Positions 1 to 8,526 are shown, counted from the first letter of the stretch. The stretch is DNA of 64,000 bases from Tunturiibacter empetritectus (GCF_014201375.1 NZ_JACHDZ010000003.1:248001-312000); one strand, 5' to 3'. Numbers and translations are program-made. Notes: a model not told the origin generated them from the sequence alone.

Positions 1-211
1 TGAGGAACAAGGATTGTTGATTTTCTTTATGAAAATGAAATTGCTTATTCGATACGGGAGGTGATGAAGGGCTGCCACAGGGCGATTTTTCGGGTAAAGT
101 AGCTCTGGTGTGCACTGGATGAAGTAACTTGTTTGAGGTTACATGGGGTTGCCTGAGGGAACCTAAATACTTGGCGTTTTTTGCAATCTGCAACTGTAGT
201 GGGTGCGTTTT

Positions 212-778
212 ATGTATAGAGAAACGGGACTCGTGAATTCACCACCACCCTCGGGGCAGGACGACGCTGTTCTGCTTGGCCATGTGCAGAGGGGGGACGA
301 GTACGCCATGGCGGCGCTGTTCGACCGCTATTCGAAGGTTGTGTACTCGGTGGCCCTTCGGGTTCTCCGCGACCCGGCCGCGGCGGAGGACGTGCTCCAG
401 GAAATCTTCATGCAGATCTGGCGTAATCCTGATGGCTTTGTAGCGACTCGCGGTAGCCTTGGCGGCTGGCTCGCTGTGGTTTCGAGGAATCGGTCGATCG
501 ATGCGCTGCGTAGAAAGCGCCCGATGGAATCGGTCGACGATATGGCGTTGGCTTCGAACTACAACCTTGCGAACGAAGCGGAACGAAATAGTTTGATGGA
601 GAAGGCACGGGGTGTGATCAATCTGCTGCCGGTGGAGCAGCGTAAGACTCTGGAGATGGCGTTTTTTGATGGACTGACGCACTCCGAGATCGCGGAGATG
701 ACGGGCGATCCGCTAGGTACGGTCAAGACGAGAATCCGCAGCGCGCTCACCTCGCTGAGAAAGGCGTTCCCAGCATGA
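212..778 (+). CDS. ECF-family RNA polymerase sigma factor
   Basis: Alternative sigma factor that would direct RNA polymerase to a specific set of promoters. Sigma region 2 lies at about residues 33-100 (DRYSKVVYSVALRVLRDP, AEDVLQEIF) and region 4 at about 135-185 (LLPVEQRKTLEMAF, THSEIAEMTGDPLGTVKTRI), the two-domain layout of ECF factors at the usual length of about 190 residues. I chose the ATG at 212; an in-frame GTG at 203 or 233 is possible. It overlaps the anti-sigma gene by 4 bases (ATGA), so the two are translationally coupled. A GGAACC hexamer at 158-163 resembles an ECF -35 element and could mean autoregulation, but I see no convincing -10. Family certain; regulon unknown. Confidence 0.93.
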   Translation: MYRETGLVNSPPPSGQDDAVLLGHVQRGDEYAMAALFDRYSKVVYSVALRVLRDPAAAEDVLQEIFMQIWRNPDGFVATRGSLGGWLAVVSRNRSIDALRRKRPMESVDDMALASNYNLANEAERNSLMEKARGVINLLPVEQRKTLEMAFFDGLTHSEIAEMTGDPLGTVKTRIRSALTSLRKAFPA

Positions 779-1671
779 GCGAGCCACGGCGTATCACATC
801 GGAAGATCTGGCGTTGTTTGCCATGCAGTTGCTTCCTGCGGAAGAGATGGCGGAGATTGCCGCTTATGTGGAGCGGTCTGAGGACGCTCGGCGAGAGTTG
901 GCCGAGATTCAAGGCGACCTTGCAATGTACGCCCATACGGTGGAGATGCAATCGCCGTCTGCGGAGGCTCGGGATCGGCTGATGAAGCAGGTCGGGCGTG
1001 AGAAGAAGGCGACTCCGATCGATCGTCCTGTTGAGCCTGCCGCTGTTGCCAGTGCGAGTGCGAGCGTGGCTGCGAATGATGAATTTGGAAGTGCGGCGGG
1101 AAGCCTCTACTCGACGGAGGAACCACCGAAGCCGGGGGTTGCCGGAAGGGTGCTGCCGTGGGTCGGCTGGGCGGTTGCTGCTGGTCTGGCTGTGGCGGCT
1201 GGCTCTCTCTACAAAGAGCGCGAGACGCTTCGCAGCGCGGTGACGGACCAGAGCAGCAGGATCGATCATCTGACCGCGGATGCAGCGGCGGCGCGCCAGG
1301 TTCTGGATGCGATGACCGACAGCTCCGCGCTGAGGGTGACATTGAACGTGAAGGGTGCGCCACCGGCTGTTCCACAGGGCAGAGCGACCTATGTCGCTAG
1401 TAAGGGGACGCTGATCTTCCTGGCGACGAACCTGGAGCCGCTGCAGCCCTCGAAGACGTATGAGCTTTGGCTGATTCCGGCGGGCGCAGGACAGAATCCG
1501 ATTCCGGCGGGTACGTTCCGTCCGGATGCGCGCGGGAACGCTAGTGTGATTATGCCGACGCTGCCTAAAGGGGTCGAGGCAAAGGCGTTCGGTGTGACCG
1601 TGGAGGATGAAGGTGGCGCGACGACACCGACTCTGCCGATTGTCCTGGTTGGAGCTGCTGCTGGAGAGTAA
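775..1671 (+). CDS. Anti-sigma factor, RskA-like, single-pass membrane protein
   Basis: Probable membrane-bound inhibitor of the sigma factor encoded immediately upstream. The N-terminal 75 residues form a helical sigma-binding-type domain (EDLALFAMQLLPAEEM), followed by a linker, one transmembrane segment at about residues 125-145 (VGWAVAAGLAVAAGS) and an RskA C-terminal domain at about 190-295 (TYELWLIPAGAGQNPIPAG). The HxxxCxxC motif of zinc-binding anti-sigma domains is absent, so this is a zinc-less type. The 4-base overlap with the sigma gene is the classic arrangement. Release would normally need regulated proteolysis, but no protease gene is adjacent. A strong terminator follows at 1703. 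Confidence 0.88.
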   Translation: MSEPRRITSEDLALFAMQLLPAEEMAEIAAYVERSEDARRELAEIQGDLAMYAHTVEMQSPSAEARDRLMKQVGREKKATPIDRPVEPAAVASASASVAANDEFGSAAGSLYSTEEPPKPGVAGRVLPWVGWAVAAGLAVAAGSLYKERETLRSAVTDQSSRIDHLTADAAAARQVLDAMTDSSALRVTLNVKGAPPAVPQGRATYVASKGTLIFLATNLEPLQPSKTYELWLIPAGAGQNPIPAGTFRPDARGNASVIMPTLPKGVEAKAFGVTVEDEGGATTPTLPIVLVGAAAGE

Positions 1672-1702
1672 CTCTAGAGCGTCAGATCAAATGTAGCGGA
1701 AG

Positions 1703-1733
1703 AAGCCATCCTTTGCAGGATGGCTTTCTTTTT
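1703..1733 (+). terminator. Rho-independent terminator of the sigma/anti-sigma operon
   Basis: A perfect 10-bp stem (AAGCCATCCT, 1703-1712, with AGGATGGCTT, 1717-1726), a 4-base loop and a following T-rich tract (TTCTTTTT). It lies 31 bases after the anti-sigma stop codon and separates the operon from the converging lipoprotein gene. Confidence 0.9.
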
Positions 1734-1758
1734 GCGGTCATCAGTTGTCTGGTGTGGT

Positions 1759-3306
1759 CTAGGGTTGAGTGACGCGAACCGCGACACCTGCGCCTTGCAA
1801 GGGGACGGTGGTGTCGATGGCGTCCGTATCGGTGCGGATGACGGTCATGAAGTTCGAGTCCGGCGATACGACGTAGACCTTGCCGGTGGGCGTGCCGCTG
1901 GTGACGGCGATGTAGTTCGGATGGCCGTTTTTGAACGGTGTTGCTGCATCGATATTGATGCTGAGAGGTAGCGGGACGGTTGCGATGACGGTGTTGGTGT
2001 TGAGGTTGATGACCGAGACCGTGCAGGTGGTGGTGGCGGCGGTGACGGCAACTCCAGGGGCTGCGCAGGGCAGGTTCTTGTTGCCCTGGTTGACGACGTA
2101 GGCGCGGCTGTTGGTGGTGTCCTGGAGGACGCCGACCATGACCGGGTTCACGCCGACTGGAACGGTCGCGGTGACGGTGCCGAAGCCGATGGCGTCGACG
2201 GGATTATTGAGGTCGCAGTTCGGGTTTCCGACCTGAGCGGTTGCCGAGCAGAGGGGGATGCTGATGATGCTGAGTGAGCCAGGGTTGACGCCATCGCCTG
2301 CGTTGGCGACGAGTACCTCATTCCGAACCGGGGCGAAGTCTGCCCAGAGCGGGTTAACCGTCGCGGGATTGGTGCACGCGGGAGCGATGCAGAGCTGGAT
2401 GGGATTGGTGGGGTTAGTGGGATTGGTCTGGCTTACCGGGACCGTGTCGAGCGCGTTGGTCTGGGCGTTGATGACTGAGACGGTGCCGTCGCCCTGATTG
2501 AGAACGAAGGCGCGCTTGGCATCGGCGGTCATGACCCCGTAGACGGGATTGACGCCCAGTGGAAGCGGCGTAGGGTCGATGGTGTTGGTTGCCACTTCGA
2601 TGGTGCTGGCCTGGCCGGGTGCGCCTGGAGTAAGGCTCGGGCTGAGGGCGTAGACGCGCGGGGCACCGGTTACGCCGACGGTATAGACGGGCGTAAAGGC
2701 CGGAGCGATGGAGAGCTGCTGGCGGAGTGCGAGGGGAGAGCCGGTGAACTGCGAGATGACACCCTGACCGGGATTGATGGTCGGATCGGTGACGTAGGTG
2801 TTGGCGCCTTCGGGAAGGATGGCGACCGGATTGGCACCGGGGAGCAGGGTGGTCTGGAGGATCTGGCTGGTGAGCAGCTGGGTGTCGATGTCGAAGCTGG
2901 TGAAGGTGTGGTCGCTGTTGAGCGTGTATCCGGTGTTGGCGGTTGAGGTGGTGGTGGTGCCGCCATTGAGGATGAGGTAGTAGGGGTTCACACCGACGTT
3001 AGCGGTGATGAGGATGGTGTCACCCGAGAAGTCCACGAAGGTGATTAGACCTGGCTGGGGTTTGGCGGAGGTGCCGGTGTTGGAAACGGCTACGGCAAAC
3101 TTTTGCGGCTGGGCGGCGGGCCCGACAGGGTTGATGGCGCTGACGACGGGGCGGTAGTTGTTGCCGCATCCACTGACCGAGGCCAGAACGGCGGCGACCG
3201 CTGCGAGGCTGAGTGTAGCGCGGAGGGCCTGAGTTGCAGACCTGACGGAGCGCCGGTGTGGCCGCGACTGGGTGGTTCCTTGTGCTTCGATACTTGCTAA
3301 GTGCAA
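1759..3306 (-). CDS. YncE-like beta-propeller lipoprotein
   Basis: Predicted exported lipoprotein with a repeated beta-propeller fold of the YncE / NHL-like type. The N-terminus has a signal peptide ending in a lipobox (ASVSGC, then NNYRP). The rest contains repeats of the type GVNPVYGVMTADAKRAFVLNQ and NTVIATVPL, typical blades of surface propellers. The open frame continues far upstream, but that part overlaps the opposite-strand DUF92 gene and has no signal-peptide logic. I chose the TTG at 3306-3304, which has a GGAG five bases upstream, giving about 515 residues. Function unknown; binding or scaffolding at the envelope is inferred. It converges on the sigma/anti-sigma operon. Confidence 0.75.
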   Translation of the reverse strand: MHLASIEAQGTTQSRPHRRSVRSATQALRATLSLAAVAAVLASVSGCGNNYRPVVSAINPVGPAAQPQKFAVAVSNTGTSAKPQPGLITFVDFSGDTILITANVGVNPYYLILNGGTTTTSTANTGYTLNSDHTFTSFDIDTQLLTSQILQTTLLPGANPVAILPEGANTYVTDPTINPGQGVISQFTGSPLALRQQLSIAPAFTPVYTVGVTGAPRVYALSPSLTPGAPGQASTIEVATNTIDPTPLPLGVNPVYGVMTADAKRAFVLNQGDGTVSVINAQTNALDTVPVSQTNPTNPTNPIQLCIAPACTNPATVNPLWADFAPVRNEVLVANAGDGVNPGSLSIISIPLCSATAQVGNPNCDLNNPVDAIGFGTVTATVPVGVNPVMVGVLQDTTNSRAYVVNQGNKNLPCAAPGVAVTAATTTCTVSVINLNTNTVIATVPLPLSINIDAATPFKNGHPNYIAVTSGTPTGKVYVVSPDSNFMTVIRTDTDAIDTTVPLQGAGVAVRVTQP

Positions 3307-3382
3307 AACTGCTCCCGCGTTGGTGCTGGTGTTGGCTATGCTCAAGGTTCGATTGTAAATCACGGAATGGCATGAGGTTGGG

Positions 3383-4270
3383 ATGGGCGAGGAAATACAG
3401 GGATCCGGGAGGGATGCGCAGAGAGAGCCACACTGGGCGAAGGCGATTCCGCGGTCTCGGGACCGCTGGCAGTCGAGGTGGCTGGTCAGGGTGGTGGCTC
3501 CGCTGCTGGTGCTGGGAGCGGTCAAGGCTTGCGTTTCGACGGTTGCGGGAGGCTCGGCGCGGTCACTTCTCTTCCCTGTCGGGTTCAGCGTGGGGTTCGC
3601 CGGGTTGGTGTGGATGCTGCGATCGGCTACGTTGCCGGCGGCCGGGGTGGGGCTGCTGGTGTGTCTGATTTCGGCGCTGGTGGTGAGAGTGCCGGGCGGT
3701 TTGGGATTTTTTGCGCGGCCTGCGCTGTGTGCTTTGATTGCGCTGTTTGTGCTTACCTTCGTCGCGACTCGATTTGGCATGCGGCGGAAAGAGGCGCGTG
3801 GTCTGGCGGAGGCTCGAAGCGGGAGGCGCGCTTCGCAGGTGGTGGCGAACCTCGGAGTCGCGGCGTTGTGCGCGGCTATGACACGATATGGGGCGGGATG
3901 GTATGGCGGGTGTCTGGCGGCGCTGGCCGAGGCTACGGCGGATACGATGTCCTCCGAGATTGGGCAGGCGCTGGGTGGGAGGACGTGGTTGATCACGAAG
4001 TTTAGACGAGTGCCGGCGGGAAGAGATGGAGGAGTGAGCGTTGCGGGGAGTTTGAGTGGAGTGGTGGGCGCGGGGTTGGTGGTGTTGGCGGGATCGCGTG
4101 GTCTTGCGGGGTGGAGAGAGGGTGCCGTCGTGTTTGGCGCTGCTTGTGCGGGCCTGGTGTTTGATAGTGTGCTGGGGGCGACGGTGGAGGAGCGAGGGTG
4201 GCTGGGGAATGATCTGGTTAATTTTTTGTCGACGGCGTTTGCGACAGGGGTGGTTTGGTTGTGGCTGTGA
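3383..4270 (+). CDS. DUF92 family integral membrane protein
   Basis: Polytopic membrane protein of the DUF92/TMEM19 family, whose plant member VTE6 is a phytyl-phosphate kinase. Family signatures are present: RRASQVVANLGVAAL, ATADTMSSEIGQALGG, RRVPAGRDGGVSV and GLVFDSVLGATVEERGWLGND. At about 295 residues the length is normal, and the hydrophobic profile suggests 6-7 membrane helices after a short charged N-terminus. It is transcribed divergently from the lipoprotein gene, with about 76 bases between the starts. The bacterial function is not established; prenyl or phytyl phosphate metabolism is an inference from the plant homologue. Confidence 0.85.
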   Translation: MGEEIQGSGRDAQREPHWAKAIPRSRDRWQSRWLVRVVAPLLVLGAVKACVSTVAGGSARSLLFPVGFSVGFAGLVWMLRSATLPAAGVGLLVCLISALVVRVPGGLGFFARPALCALIALFVLTFVATRFGMRRKEARGLAEARSGRRASQVVANLGVAALCAAMTRYGAGWYGGCLAALAEATADTMSSEIGQALGGRTWLITKFRRVPAGRDGGVSVAGSLSGVVGAGLVVLAGSRGLAGWREGAVVFGAACAGLVFDSVLGATVEERGWLGNDLVNFLSTAFATGVVWLWL

Positions 4271-4326
4271 GTAAGTCGGCGACCTCATTTTCATAAGAAA
4301 CGTTTTACAAATTGGAGACGGAAGGC

Positions 4327-4475
4327 GGGGTCTCTCCACTTCGTTCGAGATGACGATGTCTGTGGGCTAGGAAGAAAAGGCAACCGCAGGTCCCCTTCAG
4401 GGATGACAACAAAAGGACAAGCAACGACAACAACAACGACAACGACTCAACAACAACAGCGACGGCAACGACAGC
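4327..4475. repeat. Dispersed intergenic repeat with ACAACGAC-rich tail, copy 1
   Basis: The gene-free stretch 4271-4481 holds a block GGGGTCTCTCCACT (4327-4340) and TCGAGATGACG (4345-4355), both repeated exactly at 7027-7040 and 7067-7077. It is followed by a low-complexity CAACGACAACAAC tract (about 4423-4475). The second copy has a similar ACAACGACAACAA run just before it. This indicates a short non-coding repeat family. Confidence 0.7.
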
Positions 4476-4481
4476 AGCTAA

Positions 4482-5156
4482 CTAGATTTCGGGTTTGCCT
4501 TCGAGCCAGCTGTGCAGGAAGGCTACGTTGATGTTGAGGCGGAGGGCGGTGTAGCTGATGATCTCGTGCACATAGCGCATGGTCAGGTCGTAGTTGCTGA
4601 TGTGGCCGAGCGAGGGGCGGGGCGAGGTGTAGACGTCGAGGCCGGCGTCCTGGCAGAGCTGGCGGATGCGGAAGAGATGGGTGCCATCGGAGACGACGAC
4701 GATGTGGTGAAGGTTGTTCTCGTGGGCGATGGCGGCGAGGCGGTGGACCTGCTGCTCGGTGTCGATGGAGCGGGTCTCGGCGATGATGTTGGCGAAGGGG
4801 ATGCCGTTGGCGAGGAGGTAGTCGCGGCCTACTCCGCCTTCGGTGTTGCCGGAGTCTTTGTCGGTGCCGCCGCCGAGGGTGATGACGAGTGGGGCGATCT
4901 GTTTGCGGTAGAGCTCGACGGCGTGATCGAGGCGGGCGTGGAGAACGGGGGAGGGGTGGCCGAGGTACTCTGCTGCTCCGAAGACGGCGATGGCGTCGGC
5001 TGGCTGGGCGTTGTCCTGGCTGGCGACGGTGTCGATCTGCACGTAGAGCCAAATGCACCAGGCGGTGGTGATGAGGAGCAAGAGCCCGAGGACGCGGCAG
5101 AGGTAGAGACCGCGTGTGGTGCTTCTGCTGCGCAGATTGGATTGAGGCGCGATCAT
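4482..5156 (-). CDS. YdcF/DUF218 family protein, membrane-anchored
   Basis: Member of the YdcF-like (DUF218, SanA/ElyC-related) family, often linked to envelope or cell-wall functions. A single N-terminal transmembrane helix lies at about residues 18-38 (VLGLLLLITTAWCIWLYV). The soluble domain follows, with the hallmarks DAIAVFGAAEY, VITLGGGTD, ETRSIDTEQQV and HHIVVVSDGTHLFR. At 224 residues it matches the single-TM subgroup. It is monocistronic between a repeat-containing spacer and the threonylcarbamoyl-AMP synthase gene on the same strand, 131 bases away. The exact substrate is unknown for this subgroup. Confidence 0.87.
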   Translation of the reverse strand: MIAPQSNLRSRSTTRGLYLCRVLGLLLLITTAWCIWLYVQIDTVASQDNAQPADAIAVFGAAEYLGHPSPVLHARLDHAVELYRKQIAPLVITLGGGTDKDSGNTEGGVGRDYLLANGIPFANIIAETRSIDTEQQVHRLAAIAHENNLHHIVVVSDGTHLFRIRQLCQDAGLDVYTSPRPSLGHISNYDLTMRYVHEIISYTALRLNINVAFLHSWLEGKPEI

Positions 5157-5287
5157 GTTTTTCCAGAGAGCGAGCGAAGGCCCAAGGCTATGCCAGAGAG
5201 TTCAACTTTTGCATCGAGCTAGTCTACAGGGTTGGACCTTGAGGCTCGACGCAAAAAGTTGTAGAGGGTCGGTTTGAGGACAAATCG

Positions 5288-6001
5288 TTAGTGCTGGAGG
5301 GCGAGGGCGATCTCGTGGGTGGGGATAGCTCCTTCGCGGAGGATCATCCAGGAGTTGCCGCCGCCGGAGAGATCGACGATCGTCGTAGCCATAGTGCGGG
5401 CGGTGGGGCCGCCGTCGACGATGAGGGGGATCTTGTCGCCGAGCTGCTCGCGAACTCCGGTGGCGTAGGCGCACTCGGGGTGACCGGCGAGGTTGGCGGA
5501 GGTGGCGGTGATGGGCAGGCCGAGGCGGGTGACGACGGCGCGGGGGATGGCGGCTTCGGGGACGCGGAGGGCGAGGTTTCCGGTGTTGGCGGTGACTCGG
5601 AGGGGAAGCCTGGAGCCGGCTTTGACGACGATGGTGAGCGGGCCGGGCCAGAACTTTTCGGCGAGGCGATCGAAGGCGGAGTCGAGATGGCGGGCGAGCT
5701 CGTAGGCCTGGGCTACCTCGGCGATGAGGAGCGAGAGGGGCTTATGGCGGGCGCGGGCTTTGAGGTCGTAGATGCGATCGACGGCCTGGAGATTGACGGG
5801 GTCGACGGCGAGGCCGTAGAAGGTGTCGGTGGGGAGAGCGACGACGTTGCCGTTGTTGAGGCTGGCGACGACGTAGTCGATGAGCGCTGGTTCGGGCTCG
5901 TCGGGATGGATGCGGAGTGTTTCGGCCGTCAAATCTGGCTCCTGTGCCGGTTGGTCCGTCCGCTTGGGCCGGGTGTTGCTGGCGATGCCGCAGTATCGCA
6001 C
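5288..6001 (-). CDS. L-threonylcarbamoyladenylate synthase (Sua5/YciO/YrdC)
   Basis: Makes threonylcarbamoyl-AMP from threonine, bicarbonate and ATP, the first step of the t6A37 tRNA modification. The YrdC domain fills most of the protein: VVALPTDTFYGLAVDP, KARARHKPLSLLI, EKFWPGPLTIVV, ALRVPEAAIPR and TATSANLAG. The open frame extends upstream into the oppositely oriented RNA methyltransferase gene; I placed the start at the GTG 6001-5999, giving 237 residues, close to a stand-alone YrdC protein. It lacks the long C-terminal Sua5 domain. The start is uncertain by 10-30 residues. Confidence 0.85.
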   Translation of the reverse strand: MRYCGIASNTRPKRTDQPAQEPDLTAETLRIHPDEPEPALIDYVVASLNNGNVVALPTDTFYGLAVDPVNLQAVDRIYDLKARARHKPLSLLIAEVAQAYELARHLDSAFDRLAEKFWPGPLTIVVKAGSRLPLRVTANTGNLALRVPEAAIPRAVVTRLGLPITATSANLAGHPECAYATGVREQLGDKIPLIVDGGPTARTMATTIVDLSGGGNSWMILREGAIPTHEIALALQH

Positions 6002-6075
6002 CTTAGCATACCGCCTCTGTGGGCTCAAGGACAGCGGGGCGAGTGAGAGGCGGGGACGGCGTAAGATTTGGGGAG

Positions 6076-6888
6076 ATGCAGACTCCGGAGCTGGTGGTTT
6101 CGAGTAGAGCGAATGCGCGGGTGAAGCAGCTGCGGGCGGCGTTTCAGGGCCATGCGCGGCTGAGTGGCGGGATGGTCGCGATTGAAGGCGATCATCTGCT
6201 GGAAGAGGCTCTGCGAAGCGGGATGGTGCTGAAGAGTGTGTTTGTGAGTGAGCGGCGGGCGGTGCCGGGGATTGTGCCGCGTGGGGTGGAGGTGCTACGG
6301 CTGACTGAGGAGGTGTTTGAGAGTGTGGTGGAGACACAGTCGCCGCAGGGGGTGGCGGCTTTGATGGTGCCACCGGTTAAGACTTTGGCGGATTTGTTTG
6401 AGGGCGCGGCGGCGACTTTGATTTTGATTGCTGCGGGCGTGCAGGATCCGGGGAATCTGGGGACGCTGGTGCGGTCGGCGGAGGCGTTTGGTGCGAGTGG
6501 AGTGCTGACGACGCCTGGGACTGTGAGTGCGTGGAATCAGAAGGCGCTGCGGGCTAGTGTGGGGAGCGTGTTTCGCGTGCCGGTGGTTGGTGTGACTGCT
6601 GCGGAGGTTGCGGAGTTGAAGGGGCGCGGGGTTCGGTTGATTGCCGCTGTGGGGGCGGATGATTCTGGTGTGGTTGCGGCGCAGGAGATGGATTTTGTGG
6701 CGGCTTGTGCGGTGTTGATTGGGAATGAAGGCAGCGGGCTGGCGGCGGAGTGGATGGCGGTGTGCGATGCGCGGGTGACTATTCCCTGCCCTGGGCCGGT
6801 GGAGAGCTTGAATGCTGCGGTGGCTGGGAGTTTGTTGTTGTATGAGGCGAGCCGGCAACGAGCGGTGCGAAAGGTCTCCGGATCATGA
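6076..6888 (+). CDS. TrmH/SpoU family RNA 2'-O-methyltransferase
   Basis: SPOUT-class methyltransferase, probably modifying 2'-O-ribose in rRNA or tRNA using S-adenosylmethionine. An N-terminal substrate-binding domain (about 1-95, SRANARVKQLRAAFQGHAR and AIEGDHLLEEAL) precedes the SpoU domain (about 110-265) with motif 1 GVQDPGNLGTLVRSAEAFG, motif 2 IGNEGSGL and motif 3 SLNAAVAGSLLLYE, which form the knotted SAM site. The ATG at 6076 has GGGGAG directly upstream; an in-frame start at 6019 would add a non-conserved leader. It is divergent from the threonylcarbamoyl-AMP synthase gene. The exact nucleotide target cannot be read from sequence. Confidence 0.9.
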   Translation: MQTPELVVSSRANARVKQLRAAFQGHARLSGGMVAIEGDHLLEEALRSGMVLKSVFVSERRAVPGIVPRGVEVLRLTEEVFESVVETQSPQGVAALMVPPVKTLADLFEGAAATLILIAAGVQDPGNLGTLVRSAEAFGASGVLTTPGTVSAWNQKALRASVGSVFRVPVVGVTAAEVAELKGRGVRLIAAVGADDSGVVAAQEMDFVAACAVLIGNEGSGLAAEWMAVCDARVTIPCPGPVESLNAAVAGSLLLYEASRQRAVRKVSGS

Positions 6889-6937
6889 ATCACTGCAGGA
6901 GTGAGTCCAGGACTATGGTGATGCGATCTTCTACTAT

Positions 6938-7077
6938 CCCACCCATCGCGATGAGACTGCGATGGATGGGGCCCCCTCGCATTTGTGACGCATTGAGGAG
7001 AACAACGACAACAAAGACGAAATACGGGGGTCTCTCCACTGCGGCGGCAAATTGCGCCGCCTCCGGTCGAGATGACG
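6938..7077. repeat. Composite intergenic repeat: CCCACCC hairpin plus second copy of the GGGGTCTCTCCACT element
   Basis: The spacer 6889-7106 holds two modules. First, CCCACCCATCGC (6938-6949) pairs with GCGATGGATGGG (6959-6970) with one mismatch around a 9-base loop. Second, after ACAACGACAACAA (about 7011-7023) comes GGGGTCTCTCCACT (7027-7040), a GC hairpin (GGCGGC, 7043-7048, with GCCGCC, 7056-7061) and TCGAGATGACG (7067-7077). The ends of module 2 match 4327-4355 exactly, while the hairpin is specific to this copy. Confidence 0.7.
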
Positions 7078-7106
7078 GCGATTTTTGCAGGGAGTGAGGG
7101 AGAGGA

Positions 7107-8477
7107 ATGAGTTTGTTTGATGCTAGTCCGATGAGTGCTCCGGCTGCGCGGGGGCGGCAGACGCCGTTGGCGGAGAGGATGCGGCCGCGGACGCTTGCGG
7201 AGTATGTCGGCCAGGATCATCTGCTGGGTGTGGGCAAGCCGCTGCGGTTGGCGATTGAAGGCGATGACCCTACGTCGATGATCTTCTGGGGGCCTCCGGG
7301 GACTGGGAAGACTACGCTGGCGAAGATTATTGCGCAGATGACGGAGGCTAGCTTTATTGAGTTCTCTGCGGTGTTGAGTGGAATCAAAGAGATCAAGAAT
7401 GTGATGGTGGAGGCGGAGAAGGCTGCGAGTTTTGGGTCGCGGACGATTCTGTTTGTGGATGAGATACACCGATTCAACAAGGCGCAGCAGGATGCGTTTC
7501 TGCCTTATGTGGAGCGGGGGACGATTCGGCTGATTGGGGCTACGACGGAGAATCCTTCGTTTGAGATCAATGCGGCGCTGCTGTCGCGGTGCAGGGTGTA
7601 TACGCTGGTGGCGTTGACGGAGGAGCAGATTGTCGGGCTGCTGCGTCGCTCGCTGGTGGATGTTGAGCGTGGGCTGGGAGCTAGTGGCGTTGAAGCGGAT
7701 GAGGAAGCGCTGGCTACGATTGCTTCTTACTCGAGTGGGGATGCGAGGAATGCTCTGAATGCGCTGGATGTGGCGGCGAAGCTTGCTGTCTCCCTGGAAC
7801 CAGCGGGGCGCGGGGAGAGGCTGATTACGAAGGCGCTGGCGGCGGAGGCTTTGCAGCGGCGGGTGTTGCTCTATGACAAGAAGGGCGAGCAGCACTATGA
7901 CATTATCTCGGCGCTGCATAAGAGCGTGAGGAACTCGGACCCGGATGCGGCGATGTACTGGCTGGGACGGATGCTTGAGGCTGGGGAAGATCCGATGTAC
8001 TGCGCGCGGCGGATTGTGCGGATGGCGGTGGAGGATATTGGGTTGGCCGCTCCTGAGGCGCTGAATCTTTGTTTGAGTGCGCGGGATGCGATGCATTTTC
8101 TGGGGCATCCGGAGGGGGAACTGGCGTTGGCGCAGGCGGTGGTTTATCTGGCGCTGGCTCCGAAGTCGAATGCGGTTTATACGGCCTATGGTGCGGTGAA
8201 GGCGGATATTGAGGCGACGGCTGCGGAGCCGGTGCCGCTGCATCTGCGGAATGCTCCGACGAAGTTGATGAAGTCGCTCGACTACGGCAAGGACTATCAG
8301 TACGCGCATGATGTGGAGGGGCGCGTGGCGGATATGGAGTGTCTGCCGGCGGGGTTGGCGGGACGGCGCTACTATCATCCGACGAATGAAGGGCGAGAGA
8401 AGCTGCTGGCGCAGCGGATGGAGGAGATTTCGCAGATCAAGATTTCACAGATCAAGGGACGAAAGCGGGAGCCGTAA
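7107..8477 (+). CDS. rarA: Replication-associated recombination protein A (AAA+ ATPase)
   Basis: RarA/MgsA acts at stalled or damaged replication forks together with SSB and clamp-loader functions. Walker A (GPPGTGKTT, about residues 60-68), Walker B (LFVDEIHRFNKAQQD, about 115-130), sensor 1 (IGATTENPSFEINAALLSRC) and arginine-finger regions are intact. The C-terminal oligomerisation domain contains DIISALHKSVRNSDPDAA and GRMLEAGEDPMYCARR. At 456 residues the length is typical. It stands alone after a repeat-filled spacer. A GC-rich imperfect hairpin (AACGT-GAT-ACGTT core) spans the stop codon at about 8468-8505 but lacks a T-tract. Confidence 0.95.
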   Translation: MSLFDASPMSAPAARGRQTPLAERMRPRTLAEYVGQDHLLGVGKPLRLAIEGDDPTSMIFWGPPGTGKTTLAKIIAQMTEASFIEFSAVLSGIKEIKNVMVEAEKAASFGSRTILFVDEIHRFNKAQQDAFLPYVERGTIRLIGATTENPSFEINAALLSRCRVYTLVALTEEQIVGLLRRSLVDVERGLGASGVEADEEALATIASYSSGDARNALNALDVAAKLAVSLEPAGRGERLITKALAAEALQRRVLLYDKKGEQHYDIISALHKSVRNSDPDAAMYWLGRMLEAGEDPMYCARRIVRMAVEDIGLAAPEALNLCLSARDAMHFLGHPEGELALAQAVVYLALAPKSNAVYTAYGAVKADIEATAAEPVPLHLRNAPTKLMKSLDYGKDYQYAHDVEGRVADMECLPAGLAGRRYYHPTNEGREKLLAQRMEEISQIKISQIKGRKREP

Positions 8478-8526
8478 CGTGATACGTTAGCTCGGTTCCC
8501 GGATCATTGACTCCTGAGGTGCTTGC

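Noticed and set aside
3307..3996. N-terminal extension of the beta-propeller lipoprotein frame
   Set aside because: It lies opposite the DUF92 gene and would bury the lipoprotein signal peptide; the TTG at 3306 with GGAG upstream is better.
4423..4475. CAACGACAACAAC tract as a CRISPR or tandem-repeat locus
   Set aside because: Irregular trinucleotide-like low-complexity DNA without fixed unit or spacers.
6885..7097. 70-codon frame after the SpoU gene
   Set aside because: Made entirely of repeat modules and low-complexity DNA; no protein-like pattern.
6537..8378. 613-codon minus-strand frame over the SpoU gene and rarA
   Set aside because: Arg/His/Pro-rich nonsense crossing two real genes and a repeat spacer.
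8468..8505. Hairpin at the end of rarA as a terminator
   Set aside because: Stem has a 3-base bulge and there is no T-run; too weak to call.
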